From: Colwellia echini
GTDB lineage: Bacteria > Pseudomonadota > Gammaproteobacteria > Enterobacterales > Alteromonadaceae
Assembly (NCBI RefSeq): GCF_002843355.2
Contig: NZ_PJAI02000001.1
Span: forward strand, 248,001-312,000
Length of the DNA: 64,000 nt
Reading direction: 5' to 3'
In this document: piece after piece, positions 29,317 to 40,738 of the stretch
Numbering within the stretch: the stretch's first letter is position 1
Layout of the letters: each line of letters begins with the position of its first letter
Position numbers and translations under genes: made by a program
The notes under the pieces: model-generated
Told to the model about the DNA's origin: nothing
The model's database searches: none
The model's input: only the letters and a program-made list of their open reading frames with translations

Positions 29317-30089
29317 AGCAGATACGTTTTTTAGGAAAAGAGACTATTGCTTTAATTAGCGGTTTAGGGCGAGCGGTAATTTTATTATTATCCGCATTGT
29401 TGCATATACCAAATGTTCGTAAAGGCACGCCATTATTAATGCAGCAACTTTATAGTGTTGGTGTGTTATCATTATTAATTATAATGGTATCAGGTACTTT
29501 TATTGGCATGGTATTGGCACTACAAGGCTATACCATTCTTGTTGGTTATGGCGCCGAGGCAAGTTTAGGACCTATGGTTGCGTTATCACTATTACGAGAA
29601 CTTGGCCCTGTGGTTGCGGCTTTATTATTTGCAGGCCGTGCTGGCTCAGCTTTAACAGCTGAAATTGGTTTAATGAAGGCAACTGAGCAATTATCCAGTT
29701 TAGAAATGATGGCAATTGATCCATTAAGACGCGTTATAGCTCCACGCTTTTGGGCGGGTTTTATTAGTTTACCTTTGTTAGCGGCTATTTTTTCTATGGT
29801 GGGGATTTTAGGTGCTCACCTTGTCGGAGTTGATTGGCTTGGCGTAGACAGCGGTACTTTTTGGTCGGTGATGCAAGATCAAGTTGATTTCAATAAAGAC
29901 ATACTCAATGGTTTTATCAAAAGTGTGGTCTTTGCTTTTGTTGTGATGTGGATTGCAGTATATAAAGGTTACGATTGTGAGCCTACGTCAGAAGGTATTA
30001 GCCGAGCGACTACCTCTACCGTAGTGCAGTCCTCCTTATTAGTGTTATTTCTCGATTTTATTCTTACCGCGTTAATGTTTGTTAAATAA
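29313..30089 (+). CDS. mlaE: phospholipid transport permease MlaE
   Basis: MlaE is the inner-membrane permease of the Mla phospholipid transporter. The 258 residues (E. coli 260) contain an N-terminal amphipathic helix and five to six membrane helices, with the family core [42 protein letters not shown] (split over residues about 100-125) and [17 protein letters not shown]. It starts at GTG 29313, overlapping the preceding small frame. Its last codons and stop are the first copy of a triple 14-bp tandem repeat. Confidence 0.97.
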   Translation: MKQIRFLGKETIALISGLGRAVILLLSALLHIPNVRKGTPLLMQQLYSVGVLSLLIIMVSGTFIGMVLALQGYTILVGYGAEASLGPMVALSLLRELGPVVAALLFAGRAGSALTAEIGLMKATEQLSSLEMMAIDPLRRVIAPRFWAGFISLPLLAAIFSMVGILGAHLVGVDWLGVDSGTFWSVMQDQVDFNKDILNGFIKSVVFAFVVMWIAVYKGYDCEPTSEGISRATTSTVVQSSLLVLFLDFILTALMFVK

Positions 30090-30114
30090 TGTTTGTTAAA
30101 TAATGTTTGTTAAA
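30073..30114 (+). repeat. three perfect tandem copies of a 14-bp unit at the mlaE stop
   Basis: The unit TAATGTTTGTTAAA is repeated exactly three times (30073-30086, 30087-30100, 30101-30114). The first copy encodes the last residues of MlaE and the second supplies its stop codon, so the copies look like a duplication of the gene's end. Confidence 0.9.
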
Positions 30115-30227
30115 GAGTATTGATTGAATAATTGATTGATGCTTACTCGCATACTTAACTAATTTAAAGTGTTGTTTACGTGGTTTATGGTTGATTTTTA
30201 TTTAAATACAAGGCGTTGGTGGAAGAC

Positions 30228-30707
30228 ATGGGGTCTAAGAAAGTAGAGTTATGGGTAGGTTTTTTTGTTGCATTAGGAATTGTGGCTTTATTGGCATTGT
30301 CATTTAAAGTTGCCGACACTGGTGCTAGTGGCAGTGGTGCAACGTATCAACTGTATGCCAAGTTTGACAACATTGGTGGTTTAAAAGTCCGCTCGCCGAT
30401 AAAAGTCGGTGGTGTGGTTGTTGGGCGCGTAAGTGAAATTTCACTTGATACGGGTGACTATACCCCGAAAGTAACACTAGATATCGATATAAAATTTAAT
30501 CAATTTTCAGATACCACGTCAGTTTCAATTTTAACGGCGGGGTTATTAGGTGAACAATATCTAGGTATTCAACCTGGTTTTGTCGATGAATCACTCGGCA
30601 CATATACGCTAGCGCCGGGTGACTTTATCGAAGATACTAAACCAGCATTAGTATTAGAAGAATTAATTGGACAATTCTTATTTAGTCAAGGCAGTGGAGG
30701 CAAGTAA
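30228..30707 (+). CDS. mlaD: phospholipid-binding MCE protein MlaD
   Basis: MlaD is anchored in the inner membrane and forms a hexameric MCE ring that feeds phospholipid between MlaE and MlaC. The ATG at 30228 gives 159 residues starting MGSKKVELWVG, aligned with the E. coli start, and has a GGAAG just upstream; TTG 30216 and GTG 30219 are less likely. One N-terminal membrane helix (about 10-27) precedes the MCE domain (about 38-115) with YAKFDNIGGLKVRSPIKVGG. The C-terminus ends shortly after EELIGQFLF, so it lacks the extended tail of E. coli MlaD (183). Confidence 0.96.
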   Translation: MGSKKVELWVGFFVALGIVALLALSFKVADTGASGSGATYQLYAKFDNIGGLKVRSPIKVGGVVVGRVSEISLDTGDYTPKVTLDIDIKFNQFSDTTSVSILTAGLLGEQYLGIQPGFVDESLGTYTLAPGDFIEDTKPALVLEELIGQFLFSQGSGGK

Positions 30708-30711
30708 ATTA

Positions 30712-31482
30712 ATGAACCTAAATAAATCGTACAAGAGTCAACTTTTCACTAAGTTAGCGGTTAGTATCGCCCTTAGTTGCAGTTTAACTACTGTTGCAAT
30801 TGCAAGTAATGAAGCTAAGACAACGCAAGCGCAAGCGCCCGTAAATGGAACAGCAACTGTGCCGGTAAAAATATTGGTTGATCAAACTAACCCGTACAAC
30901 ATGATAAAAGGTGCAGCTGAGCAAACTTTTGCTCGCTTCGCTAATGAAAAAGATGCGATAAAAACGAACCCTAACATATTAAAAGATATTGTTCGTGAAG
31001 AGCTTATGCCTTACGTGAATTATACATATTCAGCTTTTAAAGTTATAGGGCCGCAATTAAGTAAAACAACAGACGAAGAAAGACGTGAGTTTGTACCCGT
31101 ATTTTATGAATACTTAATTACCTCTTACGCTCAAGTTTTTACTTTATACGATAATCAAGAAGTGCAGTTTGAGCGTGCAAAACCTATCGAAGCTCAAAGG
31201 ATTATTGCGGTTAATACAGTAGTTGTTATGCCTGGTCGCGATAACATTGATGTAGCCTTTAAAGTTAGACTTGATAAGAATACTGGGCAATGGCAAGCTT
31301 TTGATATGGTTGCAGAAGGCATCAGCCTACTTGACTCGAAGCAAGCAGAAATAGGCGGTATCATTAGACAAAAAGGTTTGCCTTATGTGACCGAGTTATT
31401 AAAAAATAAAAGTGAACGTGACATCGTATTTAAAAATGATGGTGATAATAATGTCGGTACAGCGTTTGAAACTAATGACTAA
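30712..31482 (+). CDS. mlaC: periplasmic phospholipid-binding protein MlaC
   Basis: MlaC shuttles phospholipid across the periplasm between MlaD and the outer-membrane MlaA complex. The ATG at 30712 gives 256 residues; a GGAGG stands 11 nt upstream, inside mlaD. A signal peptide is visible (LFTKLAVSIALSCSLTTVAIAS). The mature MlaC/Ttg2D fold includes ELMPYVNYTYSAFKVIG and the C-terminal VRLDKNTGQWQAFDMVAEGISLL. It is about 45 residues longer than E. coli MlaC (211) through its N-terminal linker and a charged C-terminal tail. Confidence 0.95.
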   Translation: MNLNKSYKSQLFTKLAVSIALSCSLTTVAIASNEAKTTQAQAPVNGTATVPVKILVDQTNPYNMIKGAAEQTFARFANEKDAIKTNPNILKDIVREELMPYVNYTYSAFKVIGPQLSKTTDEERREFVPVFYEYLITSYAQVFTLYDNQEVQFERAKPIEAQRIIAVNTVVVMPGRDNIDVAFKVRLDKNTGQWQAFDMVAEGISLLDSKQAEIGGIIRQKGLPYVTELLKNKSERDIVFKNDGDNNVGTAFETND

Positions 31483-31491
31483 GGCTAAATA

Positions 31492-31794
31492 GTGAGCACA
31501 GTAAACATAATATTAAATCATGGTGTGCTGGTTATTAACGGTGAGTTAACACGTTATAGTGTTGCAGAGTTTAAGCCTAGTGAATATGTTAATTGGTTTG
31601 CTCATAGTGCCGTTAAAGTTGATTTAAGCCTAGTAAGTAAAGTAGATACTGCAGGCTTAGCATGGTTGTTTTATCTATTAGAGCAAGCCGATAATTATAA
31701 TTGTCAGTTAAATTTTTGCAAAATACCTGAAAAATTAACTAAACTCATCTCTCTTAGTGGAGTTGATGGTTTATTACCTATGACTTGTGAGTAA
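31492..31794 (+). CDS. mlaB: Mla complex STAS-domain protein MlaB
   Basis: MlaB is a small cytoplasmic STAS protein that binds MlaF and is needed for stability and activity of the transporter ATPase. The 100 residues (E. coli 97) contain the STAS signature VDLSLVSKVDTAGLAWLFYL, with the conserved Thr in the DTAG loop. It starts at GTG 31492, 9 nt after the mlaC stop. Position in mlaFEDCB supports the call. Confidence 0.93.
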   Translation: MSTVNIILNHGVLVINGELTRYSVAEFKPSEYVNWFAHSAVKVDLSLVSKVDTAGLAWLFYLLEQADNYNCQLNFCKIPEKLTKLISLSGVDGLLPMTCE

Positions 31795-31834
31795 TATCAC
31801 AGCCAATTTAACATAATGATTAAAGGAGTCTCCT

Positions 31835-32098
31835 TTGGAAACTGGTGACGTTGAAGAATTAGTAAGTAAATTGATAAATGAAGCACTCACTCTTGATGAA
31901 GTTCATGTAAAGTTTGACGGCTCACAATGCAGAATAAATGCCGTTAGTGATATGTTTGATGATTTAAGTCGAGTGAAACGTCAACAAACAGTGCTTAAAC
32001 CTTTAGCTGAAATTATTAAAGACGGCACTATTCACGCGATAACGGTGAAAACATTTAATAAAGCACAATGGCAGCGCGATAAATTATTTAATAGTTAA
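31835..32098 (+). CDS. ibaG: BolA-family iron-sulfur metabolism protein IbaG
   Basis: IbaG (YrbA) is a BolA-like protein that works with monothiol glutaredoxins in iron-sulfur or acid-stress physiology. The 87 residues (E. coli about 84) carry the BolA motif VSDMFDDLSRVKRQQTVLKPL and the TVKTFNKAQWQRDK end. The start is a TTG at 31835, giving METGDVEEL, in line with the E. coli start; AGGAG stands about 6 nt upstream. It ends the mla operon before a terminator and lies next to murA, the classical order. Confidence 0.93.
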   Translation: METGDVEELVSKLINEALTLDEVHVKFDGSQCRINAVSDMFDDLSRVKRQQTVLKPLAEIIKDGTIHAITVKTFNKAQWQRDKLFNS

Positions 32099-32154
32099 TT
32101 TCATAAGAAATTAGTGTGTAATTTACAGGAAAATTGTAACTAAATTGTATTTTT

Positions 32155-32186
32155 AATGCCTAGCTTTTTACTGCTAGGCATTTTTG
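32155..32186 (+). terminator. terminator between ibaG and murA
   Basis: ATGCCTAGC (32156-32164) pairs perfectly with GCTAGGCAT (32173-32181) around an 8-nt loop and is followed by a T run (32181-32185). It ends the mla-ibaG transcript only about 40 nt before murA. Confidence 0.85.
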
Positions 32187-32194
32187 TGTATACT
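32167..32194 (+). promoter_or_regulatory. candidate murA promoter overlapping the terminator
   Basis: TTTACT (32167-32172) and TATACT (32189-32194) are spaced 16 nt and would start transcription shortly before murA. The -35 element lies in the loop and stem edge of the ibaG terminator. Confidence 0.4.
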
Positions 32195-32224
32195 GGCTCG
32201 ATATTTTTAAACCTTTTTAAGTAA

Positions 32225-33499
<1,275 letters not shown>

Positions 33500-33585
33500 G
33501 CATTAATTTGACTCGTTATTATAATCATTAAAGATTGTCTTAATTATTAATAATTTAAGAATACAGTGATGTTTGTATCAATTTT

Positions 33586-33619
33586 AAAAGCCAGTATTTA
33601 ATAGATACTGGCTTTTTTT
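33586..33619 (+). terminator. terminator after murA
   Basis: AAAAGCCAGTAT (33586-33597) pairs with ATACTGGCTTTT (33605-33616) and is followed by a seven-T run. Confidence 0.9.
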
Positions 33620-33671
33620 ATTGCCCAAGTTAAGGTCTAGGAGATTAATCACAGGCATAAATTACAGGTAT

Positions 33672-33703
33672 AAAAAAAGGACATCCATTAAAGGTATGTC
33701 CTT
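33672..33703 (-). terminator. terminator of the cold-shock gene
   Basis: Read on the minus strand, AAGGACAT and ATGTCCTT form a stem (33703 down to 33679) followed by seven T (33678-33672), 47 nt after the csp stop. Confidence 0.85.
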
Positions 33704-33749
33704 CTATCATCTTATCTCAGTAATAAATTACTGGGATATTAATTGCAAA

Positions 33750-33956
33750 TTAAAGTGCAACGATGTTTTCAGCTTGAGGGCCTTTTTGACCATCTGTAAC
33801 TGTAAATTCAACTTTTTGACCTTCAGCAAGAGTTTTAAAACCTTCACCAACGATAGCGTTGAAGTGAGCAAAAACGTCTGGACCGTTTTCTTGCTCGATA
33901 AAACCAAAACCTTTAGCTTCGTTAAACCATTTTACTGTACCAGTAGTAGTAGACAT
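33750..33956 (-). CDS. cold-shock domain protein (CspA family)
   Basis: A 68-residue single-domain cold-shock protein that binds single-stranded RNA/DNA and melts mRNA structure. RNP1 is KGFGFIEQ and RNP2 is VFAHFNAI; the start [15 protein letters not shown] is canonical. It closely resembles CspA/CspD-sized proteins, but the exact paralogue cannot be assigned, so no symbol is given. AGGA is 8 nt before the ATG. A near-perfect promoter lies about 185 nt upstream, leaving a long untranslated leader as in E. coli cspA, and its own terminator follows. Confidence 0.96.
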   Translation of the reverse strand: MSTTTGTVKWFNEAKGFGFIEQENGPDVFAHFNAIVGEGFKTLAEGQKVEFTVTDGQKGPQAENIVAL

Positions 33957-34141
33957 AAGTGTATCCTATAAAAATTTAAGAGTAATTGTGCTAATTAACC
34001 AAAGTATTACTAAGGCTTAGCGGGTTTGCTAAAAAGAGTTGATATTACTTATAAATCAGGACGTGTTACAGATATCTTATCTAAGGTAAGCATGAGATAA
34101 CATCGAAATGGTGTACAAAAAAAACAAACTAACTTCAAGCT
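33957..34141 (-). promoter_or_regulatory. long 5' untranslated leader of the cold-shock gene
   Basis: Between the predicted start site (about 34141) and the csp ATG lie some 185 nt without a gene on this strand. E. coli cspA has a leader of about 160 nt that refolds in the cold and raises translation. Similar thermosensing is inferred here from length and position only. A T8 run lies near its 5' end. Confidence 0.55.
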
Positions 34142-34147
34142 GGTTGC

Positions 34148-34175
34148 ATTATATAGTTAGGTGATAGAATGTCAA
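34148..34175 (-). promoter_or_regulatory. consensus sigma-70 promoter of the cold-shock gene
   Basis: On the minus strand TTGACA (34175-34170) and TATAAT (34153-34148) match both consensus hexamers exactly with a 16-nt spacer. The orientation points at csp. Confidence 0.85.
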
Positions 34176-34247
34176 CAACAAGTGTAAGTAAAGCTGCAAG
34201 TTAACTCGAAAAATAGACTTACAGCTCTAATTTAGAAAATGAATATT

Positions 34248-36266
34248 TTATAATTTAAATTCTTTTACTGATTGTTGTAGCTCTTCAGCTAAACGAGCTA
34301 CTTCACTACTTGAACTAGCTGTTTGTTGAGCACCAGCTGTTGTTTGTTCGGCAATGGTTACAATAGACTCAAGATTTTCACTGATTTCATGAGCAACAAC
34401 ACTTTGTTCTTCAGCAGCAGTTGCAATTTGTGAGCTTCTATCAAAAGCTTCATGTACTGCGTGAGTAATAATCTCAAGAGCTTGATCGGCTTCTTCGCTT
34501 TGTGTCACACATTCGCTCGCTTTAGATTTTCCTGCGTCCATTACTGTAACAGCTTTACCTGCTCCAGTTTGTAAAGCTTCGATCATTGTTTGAATTTCAG
34601 ATGTAGACGTTTGAGTTCTACTAGCAAGTGTTCTTACTTCATCAGCAACCACTGCAAAACCACGACCTTGCTCACCTGCACGAGCAGCCTCTATAGCCGC
34701 ATTTAATGCCAGTAAGTTGGTTTGGTCTGCAATGCCACGAATTACATCTAATATACTACCAATTGAAGCGCTGTCTTGTTGTAATTGATTAATTACTTGG
34801 GCAGCAGATTCAACCTCAGTAGCTAGCAATTCGATAGTGTGGCGATTTCTTGCCGAAATAACTTTAACTCGTTCAGCTTCATCGTCAGCATGTTTTATTT
34901 CACTTAAAGCATCTTTTGCGCTTGATAATACACTTTGTGCGGTACTGCTCATTTCAGTTGTTGCAGAAGCGGCTTGTTCAACTTGATTACGTTGCTCTTC
35001 AATTGCGCTGGTACTTTGTGAGGTTACGGCAGACGTTTCTTCTGCGGCAGCAGCAAGTTGCGAAGAACGATTTACTATGCTTTCAATTAGTGTACGTAAA
35101 CTATCGATAAGTAAATTACAATTTTTAGATAGTTGAGCAAACTCATCTTGACCGCTTTCATCAAGTTTTCTAGAAAGGTTACCAGAAGCAACTATATTCA
35201 GCATTTCGTTAACACGCGCAAGCGGACGAGTTATACCAATTAGCGTTATACGGGCAATACTTAAAGCTACAACGATAGAAATAAACATTATGATATAGGT
35301 TTGTGTTGTACCACTATTTACAGAATCTTTAACTAACTCACTGGTAATAACGGTTGTTTGGTTGGCTAAGTCTATTTGTGTTTCTAGGATTTGGTTAACT
35401 TGTTTTGCAACCTTATCTGCTTCTTTAAGTTGCAGTGTTGCTTGGGCATTACCGGCTAACTGCTTTGTTTTGTGCGATAAAATGCCATTATCTTGTGATA
35501 ATAGTGCTTGGATATCGTCAAATGCTTGCTGTACTTCTTCCGCTACATCTTCAACATTATGTTTATTTAATTCGGCAATGATCGCGGCTACTGAGTCTTT
35601 TGCGTCGATAACATTACGGTTAATTTCATTTTCAATTAGCTGGGCTGTATTATCTTTAATAATGTCACGATATTCTAAAGTTGAAGCTACAATTGAATTG
35701 AATTGTGTTTCTAATCGTTCACTTAAGCTGATAGCGCGCTTAAGTTTAGAATTAGCTAAATCATGATCAGCTAAATCTAATAATAAAGTAACAGTGTCGT
35801 CTGCTTTTTCTTCTAATGCATCAATTTTTTCAGTCAGTAATTGTTTTTGCTCTATGCTTATTTTGTGATTATTGAATAAAGACGTACTTGCATTATGAAA
35901 CTTAGAAAATAACTGATCAACTTCTCCTAAGTTTGCTAATAAGTTCTCTTCATTAACGACAATATCCTTTAACTCGGCTAAACGCTGTTTAAATTGTGTT
36001 TCGGTATTTTCGTATTCTTTAAGTTCGCGAGCTAATACTTGTAAATCTGTTTGGTAATAACCTCTTAAACTTAAATAAGTCATTTGGCTTAACTCAAGCG
36101 CAAGTTTATTACTGGCCTTCAATGTAGGAATGGCCAGGGTGTTTTGTTGATGAGTTGATTCGCTGATGGTACTTAGATTAGAAAGCGAAATGACACTAAT
36201 GATAATAAGTAACAGGGAGATAATGGCAAAGCCACCAATAATTTTTACAGCGACAGTTAAATTCAT
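34248..36266 (-). CDS. methyl-accepting chemotaxis protein
   Basis: A transmembrane chemoreceptor signalling to CheA/CheW. From ATG 36266 (GGTGGA 5 nt upstream) it has 672 residues; a TTG four codons earlier is less likely. Order: membrane helix 1 (about 6-28), a long helical periplasmic sensor domain (about 30-310) of the four-helix-bundle type, membrane helix 2 (about 320-342), HAMP (about 343-395) and the methyl-accepting coiled coil. The hairpin tip is intact ([20 protein letters not shown]). There is no C-terminal CheR-binding pentapeptide. The ligand is unknown; no chemotaxis genes are nearby, so it is an orphan receptor. Confidence 0.95.
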   Translation of the reverse strand: MNLTVAVKIIGGFAIISLLLIIISVISLSNLSTISESTHQQNTLAIPTLKASNKLALELSQMTYLSLRGYYQTDLQVLARELKEYENTETQFKQRLAELKDIVVNEENLLANLGEVDQLFSKFHNASTSLFNNHKISIEQKQLLTEKIDALEEKADDTVTLLLDLADHDLANSKLKRAISLSERLETQFNSIVASTLEYRDIIKDNTAQLIENEINRNVIDAKDSVAAIIAELNKHNVEDVAEEVQQAFDDIQALLSQDNGILSHKTKQLAGNAQATLQLKEADKVAKQVNQILETQIDLANQTTVITSELVKDSVNSGTTQTYIIMFISIVVALSIARITLIGITRPLARVNEMLNIVASGNLSRKLDESGQDEFAQLSKNCNLLIDSLRTLIESIVNRSSQLAAAAEETSAVTSQSTSAIEEQRNQVEQAASATTEMSSTAQSVLSSAKDALSEIKHADDEAERVKVISARNRHTIELLATEVESAAQVINQLQQDSASIGSILDVIRGIADQTNLLALNAAIEAARAGEQGRGFAVVADEVRTLASRTQTSTSEIQTMIEALQTGAGKAVTVMDAGKSKASECVTQSEEADQALEIITHAVHEAFDRSSQIATAAEEQSVVAHEISENLESIVTIAEQTTAGAQQTASSSSEVARLAEELQQSVKEFKL

Positions 36267-36464
36267 AGAATCCACCAATTTAGAAGGTTACTAACCTAGT
36301 TAATACGTTAAGTTCTTTCGATATATAAAGCTTAGCCTGTATCGGCGAAAAATAGGAAATATTTAATTTAATTTTTTTATTGCTTCAGATAGTTAACCCG
36401 TTTTAGGCTCACTTTCATCGAAATAACGGTTTAACATTGTACTATAGTTCAATAGCTGTGCTGA

Positions 36465-37343
36465 TCAAGCTTTATTTTCAGCTATTTGAGTAAAGTATTT
36501 TTTGTCGTGCCAGCGAAGCATAGTGAGATGATTTCCCCAGACACAACCTGTATCTAAAGGATAAATATTAGGATGAGAGGCATTACCCATAAGGGAAGCC
36601 CAGTGACCAAAAACCCATGGGGTTTGGTTGATGGTTTCTGATAATTCAAACCAAGGCACTATATTTTCGATGCTATCTTGATTTAAAGTATTTAGATTAT
36701 CATTTTTATCAGGTGCTTTATTCTGGGTGAACTCCAGAGAACCATCTTGAAAACAATAGCGCATACGAGTTAAGGCATTAATACTAAATTTAAATTTTTC
36801 TATGTCTGTTTTAGCTTCACTCCAACTGTTAGCTTCATCACCATACATAACAGATAACCAATAAGATCGTTCGTTACTTGCTAACCGTTGATGAACAAAT
36901 TTAGCTTGTTTTTTTGCTGTTAAAAGATCCCATTGTGGTGAAATACCCGCGTGACTTATATAAGCATGTTTAACTTTACTTTTACTGTCAGCTACAAGGT
37001 TTGAATGAGCTACTTTTTGCAGTAAAGGCTGGCTAGCAAGCCAGTCCATTAATTCGTCAATGTCTGGAGCGGCTAACAGTTTTGATAAATGATCAGACGC
37101 TTTTTCTTTTCTAATACCAGCATGCACAGCTAATAAATGTAAATCGTGATTACCTAAAACTACTTTCGCACTTTTTCCTAGTGACTTTACCAAACGTAGC
37201 GTGTCGAGTGAGTCTGGGCCGCGAGCGACTAAATCCCCTGCAAGATAGAGTTTATCGTGCTCAGGCGAAAATTTGACTTGCGCTAACAATGCGGTTAATT
37301 CTTTACAACAACCTTGTATGTCGCCTACCAAATAAATCGCCAT
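36465..37343 (-). CDS. apaH: symmetrical bis(5'-nucleosyl)-tetraphosphatase ApaH
   Basis: ApaH cleaves Ap4A to two ADP and removes Np4-type caps from RNA. It is a metallophosphatase with the signatures GDIQGCCKEL (from residue 7), LAGDLVARGPDS and LGNHDLHLLA. The 292 residues (E. coli 280) include the C-terminal FGHWASLMG and LDTGCVWGNHLTMLRW. It directly follows rsmA (3-nt gap); apaG, which usually lies between them, is absent. It is the last gene of lptD-surA-pdxA-rsmA-apaH. Confidence 0.96.
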   Translation of the reverse strand: MAIYLVGDIQGCCKELTALLAQVKFSPEHDKLYLAGDLVARGPDSLDTLRLVKSLGKSAKVVLGNHDLHLLAVHAGIRKEKASDHLSKLLAAPDIDELMDWLASQPLLQKVAHSNLVADSKSKVKHAYISHAGISPQWDLLTAKKQAKFVHQRLASNERSYWLSVMYGDEANSWSEAKTDIEKFKFSINALTRMRYCFQDGSLEFTQNKAPDKNDNLNTLNQDSIENIVPWFELSETINQTPWVFGHWASLMGNASHPNIYPLDTGCVWGNHLTMLRWHDKKYFTQIAENKA

Positions 37344-37346
37344 TGA

Positions 37347-38273
37347 TTACTCTTCTGTTGGCGCTGTGTTCTTAGATTTTTCTGGAAAAATCAGATCATC
37401 AGCATTATTGGCATGTTGTTGAGTTCTATTTTTTGACAGACGACGTTTTTCTTTATCTGGAGCTACATCTGCAGGGTTATCAACTATAAAGTTAGCGAGT
37501 GTAATGTAGTCATCTAGTGTTAAATTTTCAGGTCGTAAATTAGCATCTAGCCCTAAACTGGTTAATTGCTCTTCACTAATGAGTTTTTTAAAGCTATTTC
37601 TAATGGTTTTTCTACGTTGGTTAAAGGCCGTTAAACAAACAGTGTTTAAGGCGTTAATATCTTTAACAGGGTTAGCAATGTGGGCATGTGGTATTAAGCG
37701 AACAATAGCTGAGTCAACTTTTGGTGCAGGTTTAAAAGCTTCTGGACCAATTTCCATAACTGGGAATACTTGACATTGATATTGAGTCATTATTGATAAG
37801 CGCCCAAACGCTTTACAATGAGGCCCTGCAGCCATGCGTTCAACGACTTCTTTCTGTAGCATAAAATGCATGTCTTTCACTTTGTCTTTAAACGTCAACA
37901 AATGAAAAATTAGCGGAGTAGAAATATTGTAAGGCAAGTTACCAAATATTCTTAATGGTTTTTCGTCGCTGGCTAATTCGGCAAAATCAAATTTAAGTGC
38001 ATCAGTTTCGTAAATGGTTAAATCTTTTGCTAAAAAAGGATGATGGCGAAGTCTATGCGCTAAGTCTCTGTCTAATTCAACTACTGAAAGTTTACCCGCA
38101 CGCTCAATAACTGGCTCGGTTAGTGCACCTAAACCAGGTCCAATTTCCACTAGGTTTTCACCAGGCTCTGGATTGATGGCATCGACAATATCGCTGATCA
38201 CAGCGTCATTGTGCAGAAAGTTTTGTCCAAAACGTTTTTTTGCTTGATGACCTAAATGTTTTTTGTCGTTCAT
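37347..38273 (-). CDS. rsmA: 16S rRNA dimethyladenosine transferase RsmA (KsgA)
   Basis: RsmA dimethylates A1518 and A1519 in the 3' helix of 16S rRNA and checks late 30S assembly. The SAM site is [12 protein letters not shown] (residues 43-54) and the catalytic motif NLPYNIS lies near residue 112. The C-terminal rRNA-binding domain has [13 protein letters not shown]. Length is 308 against 273 in E. coli: about 40 extra residues form a charged, probably disordered tail (from about [15 protein letters not shown]). It sits between pdxA and apaH in the surA operon. Confidence 0.97.
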   Translation of the reverse strand: MNDKKHLGHQAKKRFGQNFLHNDAVISDIVDAINPEPGENLVEIGPGLGALTEPVIERAGKLSVVELDRDLAHRLRHHPFLAKDLTIYETDALKFDFAELASDEKPLRIFGNLPYNISTPLIFHLLTFKDKVKDMHFMLQKEVVERMAAGPHCKAFGRLSIMTQYQCQVFPVMEIGPEAFKPAPKVDSAIVRLIPHAHIANPVKDINALNTVCLTAFNQRRKTIRNSFKKLISEEQLTSLGLDANLRPENLTLDDYITLANFIVDNPADVAPDKEKRRLSKNRTQQHANNADDLIFPEKSKNTAPTEE

Positions 38274-38329
38274 AACTCTTTCTTAATTAACTGTTCGTGT
38301 AAGCGCTTATTCAGCCCTAGATAGTCGCG

Positions 38330-39310
38330 CTATTTATTCTTAGCTAAGTTGATAGCATTATTCATTGCTTCAATGAAACTACCTGAATCTGCCGTACCTG
38401 TGCCAGCTAATTCTAATGCTGTACCATGATCAACCGAGGTGCGAATAAAAGGTAAGCCAAGAGTAATATTTACCGATGAACCAAAGCCTTTATACTTTAA
38501 TACTGGTAAGCCTTGGTCGTGATACATTGCAAGTATAGCATCAGCTTCGGCGAGGTATTTTTCTTGAAAAATAGTATCTGCAGGTAAAGGACCTATGATA
38601 TCAATACCATCAGCGCGTAGCTCGGCAAAAGTTGGGTCCATCACCTCTATTTCTTCACGGCCTAAATGACCATCTTCACCAGCATGTGGGTTAATTCCAC
38701 AGGCATAAATTTTAGGTGATTTAATGCCAAATTTTGTTTGTAAATCATGATGCAATATTCGCGTTACTTTTTGTAAGCGATCAGGGGTTATTGCTTTAGA
38801 AACGTAGGCAAGTGGAATATGAGTTGTTACTAATGCTACGCGTAACCCTTCTGTAGCAAGCATCATAACTACATCAGCACAATTAGCTTGATTAGCGAAA
38901 TATTCGGTATGGCCGCTAAAAGCAATTCCTGCTTTATTGATTAAACCCTTATGAACAGGGCCAGTAACAATAGCATCAAATTCACCAGAAATGTTTTTTT
39001 CACTGGCTATCCTTAATGTCTCAACTACATAGGCACCATTAGCAGTATCTAACGTTCCGGGAATACAGGGTTGACCTAATTCAACATTTAATACTGTTAA
39101 AGTACCTGCTTTTTGTGCATTAACAGGTGAGTCTTTATCGTAGTCGATAAGTGTTAATGGTAATGATAATAATTTTGCACGCTCAATTAATAATGTTTTA
39201 GAGGCGATAACAACCATTTCTACAGGCCAATCTTGTTGCGCAATACTAATTATTAGATCTGGGCCTATGCCTGCCGGCTCACCAGGTGTAATAGCAATAC
39301 GTTGTGTCAT
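38330..39310 (-). CDS. pdxA: 4-hydroxythreonine-4-phosphate dehydrogenase PdxA
   Basis: PdxA oxidises 4-phosphohydroxy-L-threonine in the DXP-dependent pyridoxal-phosphate pathway. The 326 residues (E. coli 329) contain the start [13 protein letters not shown], the metal-binding histidines in FSGHTEYFA, in [13 protein letters not shown] and in [15 protein letters not shown], and [18 protein letters not shown] near the C-terminus. It abuts surA with one base of overlap and precedes rsmA by 56 nt. Confidence 0.97.
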   Translation of the reverse strand: MTQRIAITPGEPAGIGPDLIISIAQQDWPVEMVVIASKTLLIERAKLLSLPLTLIDYDKDSPVNAQKAGTLTVLNVELGQPCIPGTLDTANGAYVVETLRIASEKNISGEFDAIVTGPVHKGLINKAGIAFSGHTEYFANQANCADVVMMLATEGLRVALVTTHIPLAYVSKAITPDRLQKVTRILHHDLQTKFGIKSPKIYACGINPHAGEDGHLGREEIEVMDPTFAELRADGIDIIGPLPADTIFQEKYLAEADAILAMYHDQGLPVLKYKGFGSSVNITLGLPFIRTSVDHGTALELAGTGTADSGSFIEAMNNAINLAKNK

Positions 39311-40611
39311 TATCTTGCGTCCTTTTCAAAAATCTCAATGTAGGCTTCATCACGCATTTCTTTTAACCAACGTGCATTTTCCATCGCGTATTTACGGTTG
39401 AAAAGTAGTTGATAAGCTCTGTTTTCATTCATTTGTGAAGTGGCATCAACCATTCGTCTATCTTCTAAATAAATAATATGCCAACCGAAAGATGAAAGGA
39501 ATGGCTTATGGTAATCGCCTTTCTCCATGGTAGCTAACGCCTTTTGAAAAGCGGGATCATAGTTTGTTGGGTCTGCCCAACCTAAATCACCACCTCGAAC
39601 TGAAGTAGGGCCTTCAGAGTACTCTTTAGCTAACTCTGCAAAGGTTGCTTCACCGGCATCAATTTTGGCTAAAAGACTGTTTAACAAAGCTTGTGCTTTT
39701 TCATCACTTAAAATAACCGATGGTGCAATTAGTATATGACTGGCTTTGACTTCTTCTACTTCAACGATTTCACGGCCACGAACATCTAATACTTTTACTA
39801 TGCTATAACCTAGACCTGTACGAATGGGACCTACTACAGTGCCTTTGGGTTGTTCAGCGATCAATTCAGAGAAAAGTGTTGGCATTTCATTAATATTTTT
39901 CCAACCTAAATTACCACCTTTTAACGCGTTTGAATCACCAGATGAGGTAATGGCAATTTTCGCAAAGTCAGAGCCTTCATTAAGTAGCTCAATAACTTTA
40001 TTTGCTCGTGCTTTAGCTGCATCTAAATCAGCTTGTTTAGGGTTAGCAGGGAACTCTATTAATATATGACCTAACTCATACTCAATGTCATTACTGCTTT
40101 GCTCTTTCATAGCTGTAAGTAAGTTGTCTACTTCTTGTGGAGAAACAAAAATACGACGTCTAACGTTATTACGGCTTACTTCGCCAACAATTAGCTCAAT
40201 ACGTACATCTTCACGATATTTTTCATAGGTAGTGCCGTCATTAATAATAGTTTGACGAAATTGCGCTAGGCTCATTTTATTTTCTTGTGCCATTCTATTA
40301 ATAGTTTCATCAAGTTGAGCATCACTAATTTGCACACCCATGCGCTCACCAATTTGAGTAAGTAAACTGTCATTGATTAATTTATCTGTGACTTGAATGC
40401 GTAAAGCAGTATCAGAAGGTAAATCTTGATTATTATTTTTGGCCTGTTGTTTTATACTTTTCAGTAAATCTTCAACCTCTGATTCAAGTACTACACCACC
40501 ATTGACAATAACAGCAACCCTGTCGAGGAGCTCCTCTTTTGCTTGAACGGTAGTAAGTGTTGCCACGATAAGGCTGGATGCGAACAGTAATTTATTTAGA
40601 ATATTTGTCAT
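39310..40611 (-). CDS. surA: periplasmic chaperone and peptidyl-prolyl isomerase SurA
   Basis: SurA carries unfolded outer-membrane proteins, including LptD encoded next to it, across the periplasm to BAM. A signal peptide is visible ([17 protein letters not shown], about residues 8-24). Then comes the N-terminal chaperone domain (about 25-170), two PpiC parvulin domains (about 172-275 and 285-385, each with a GGDLGW/GGNLGW motif) and a C-terminal helix. Length 433 equals E. coli SurA within a few residues (428). Cotranscription with lptD is inferred from the 127-bp gap on the same strand. Confidence 0.97.
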   Translation of the reverse strand: MTNILNKLLFASSLIVATLTTVQAKEELLDRVAVIVNGGVVLESEVEDLLKSIKQQAKNNNQDLPSDTALRIQVTDKLINDSLLTQIGERMGVQISDAQLDETINRMAQENKMSLAQFRQTIINDGTTYEKYREDVRIELIVGEVSRNNVRRRIFVSPQEVDNLLTAMKEQSSNDIEYELGHILIEFPANPKQADLDAAKARANKVIELLNEGSDFAKIAITSSGDSNALKGGNLGWKNINEMPTLFSELIAEQPKGTVVGPIRTGLGYSIVKVLDVRGREIVEVEEVKASHILIAPSVILSDEKAQALLNSLLAKIDAGEATFAELAKEYSEGPTSVRGGDLGWADPTNYDPAFQKALATMEKGDYHKPFLSSFGWHIIYLEDRRMVDATSQMNENRAYQLLFNRKYAMENARWLKEMRDEAYIEIFEKDAR

Positions 40612-40738
40612 GGTGTTATTTAAATTTCATTTATTAAGTAAATTTTTAAGTAATTTATTTATTAAGCTTACCTTTGGCTCTTATTTTTAAGCTTGTACTG
40701 TATTTTTTATTTTAACGGTGGCTGAGTTAACAGCCTAG

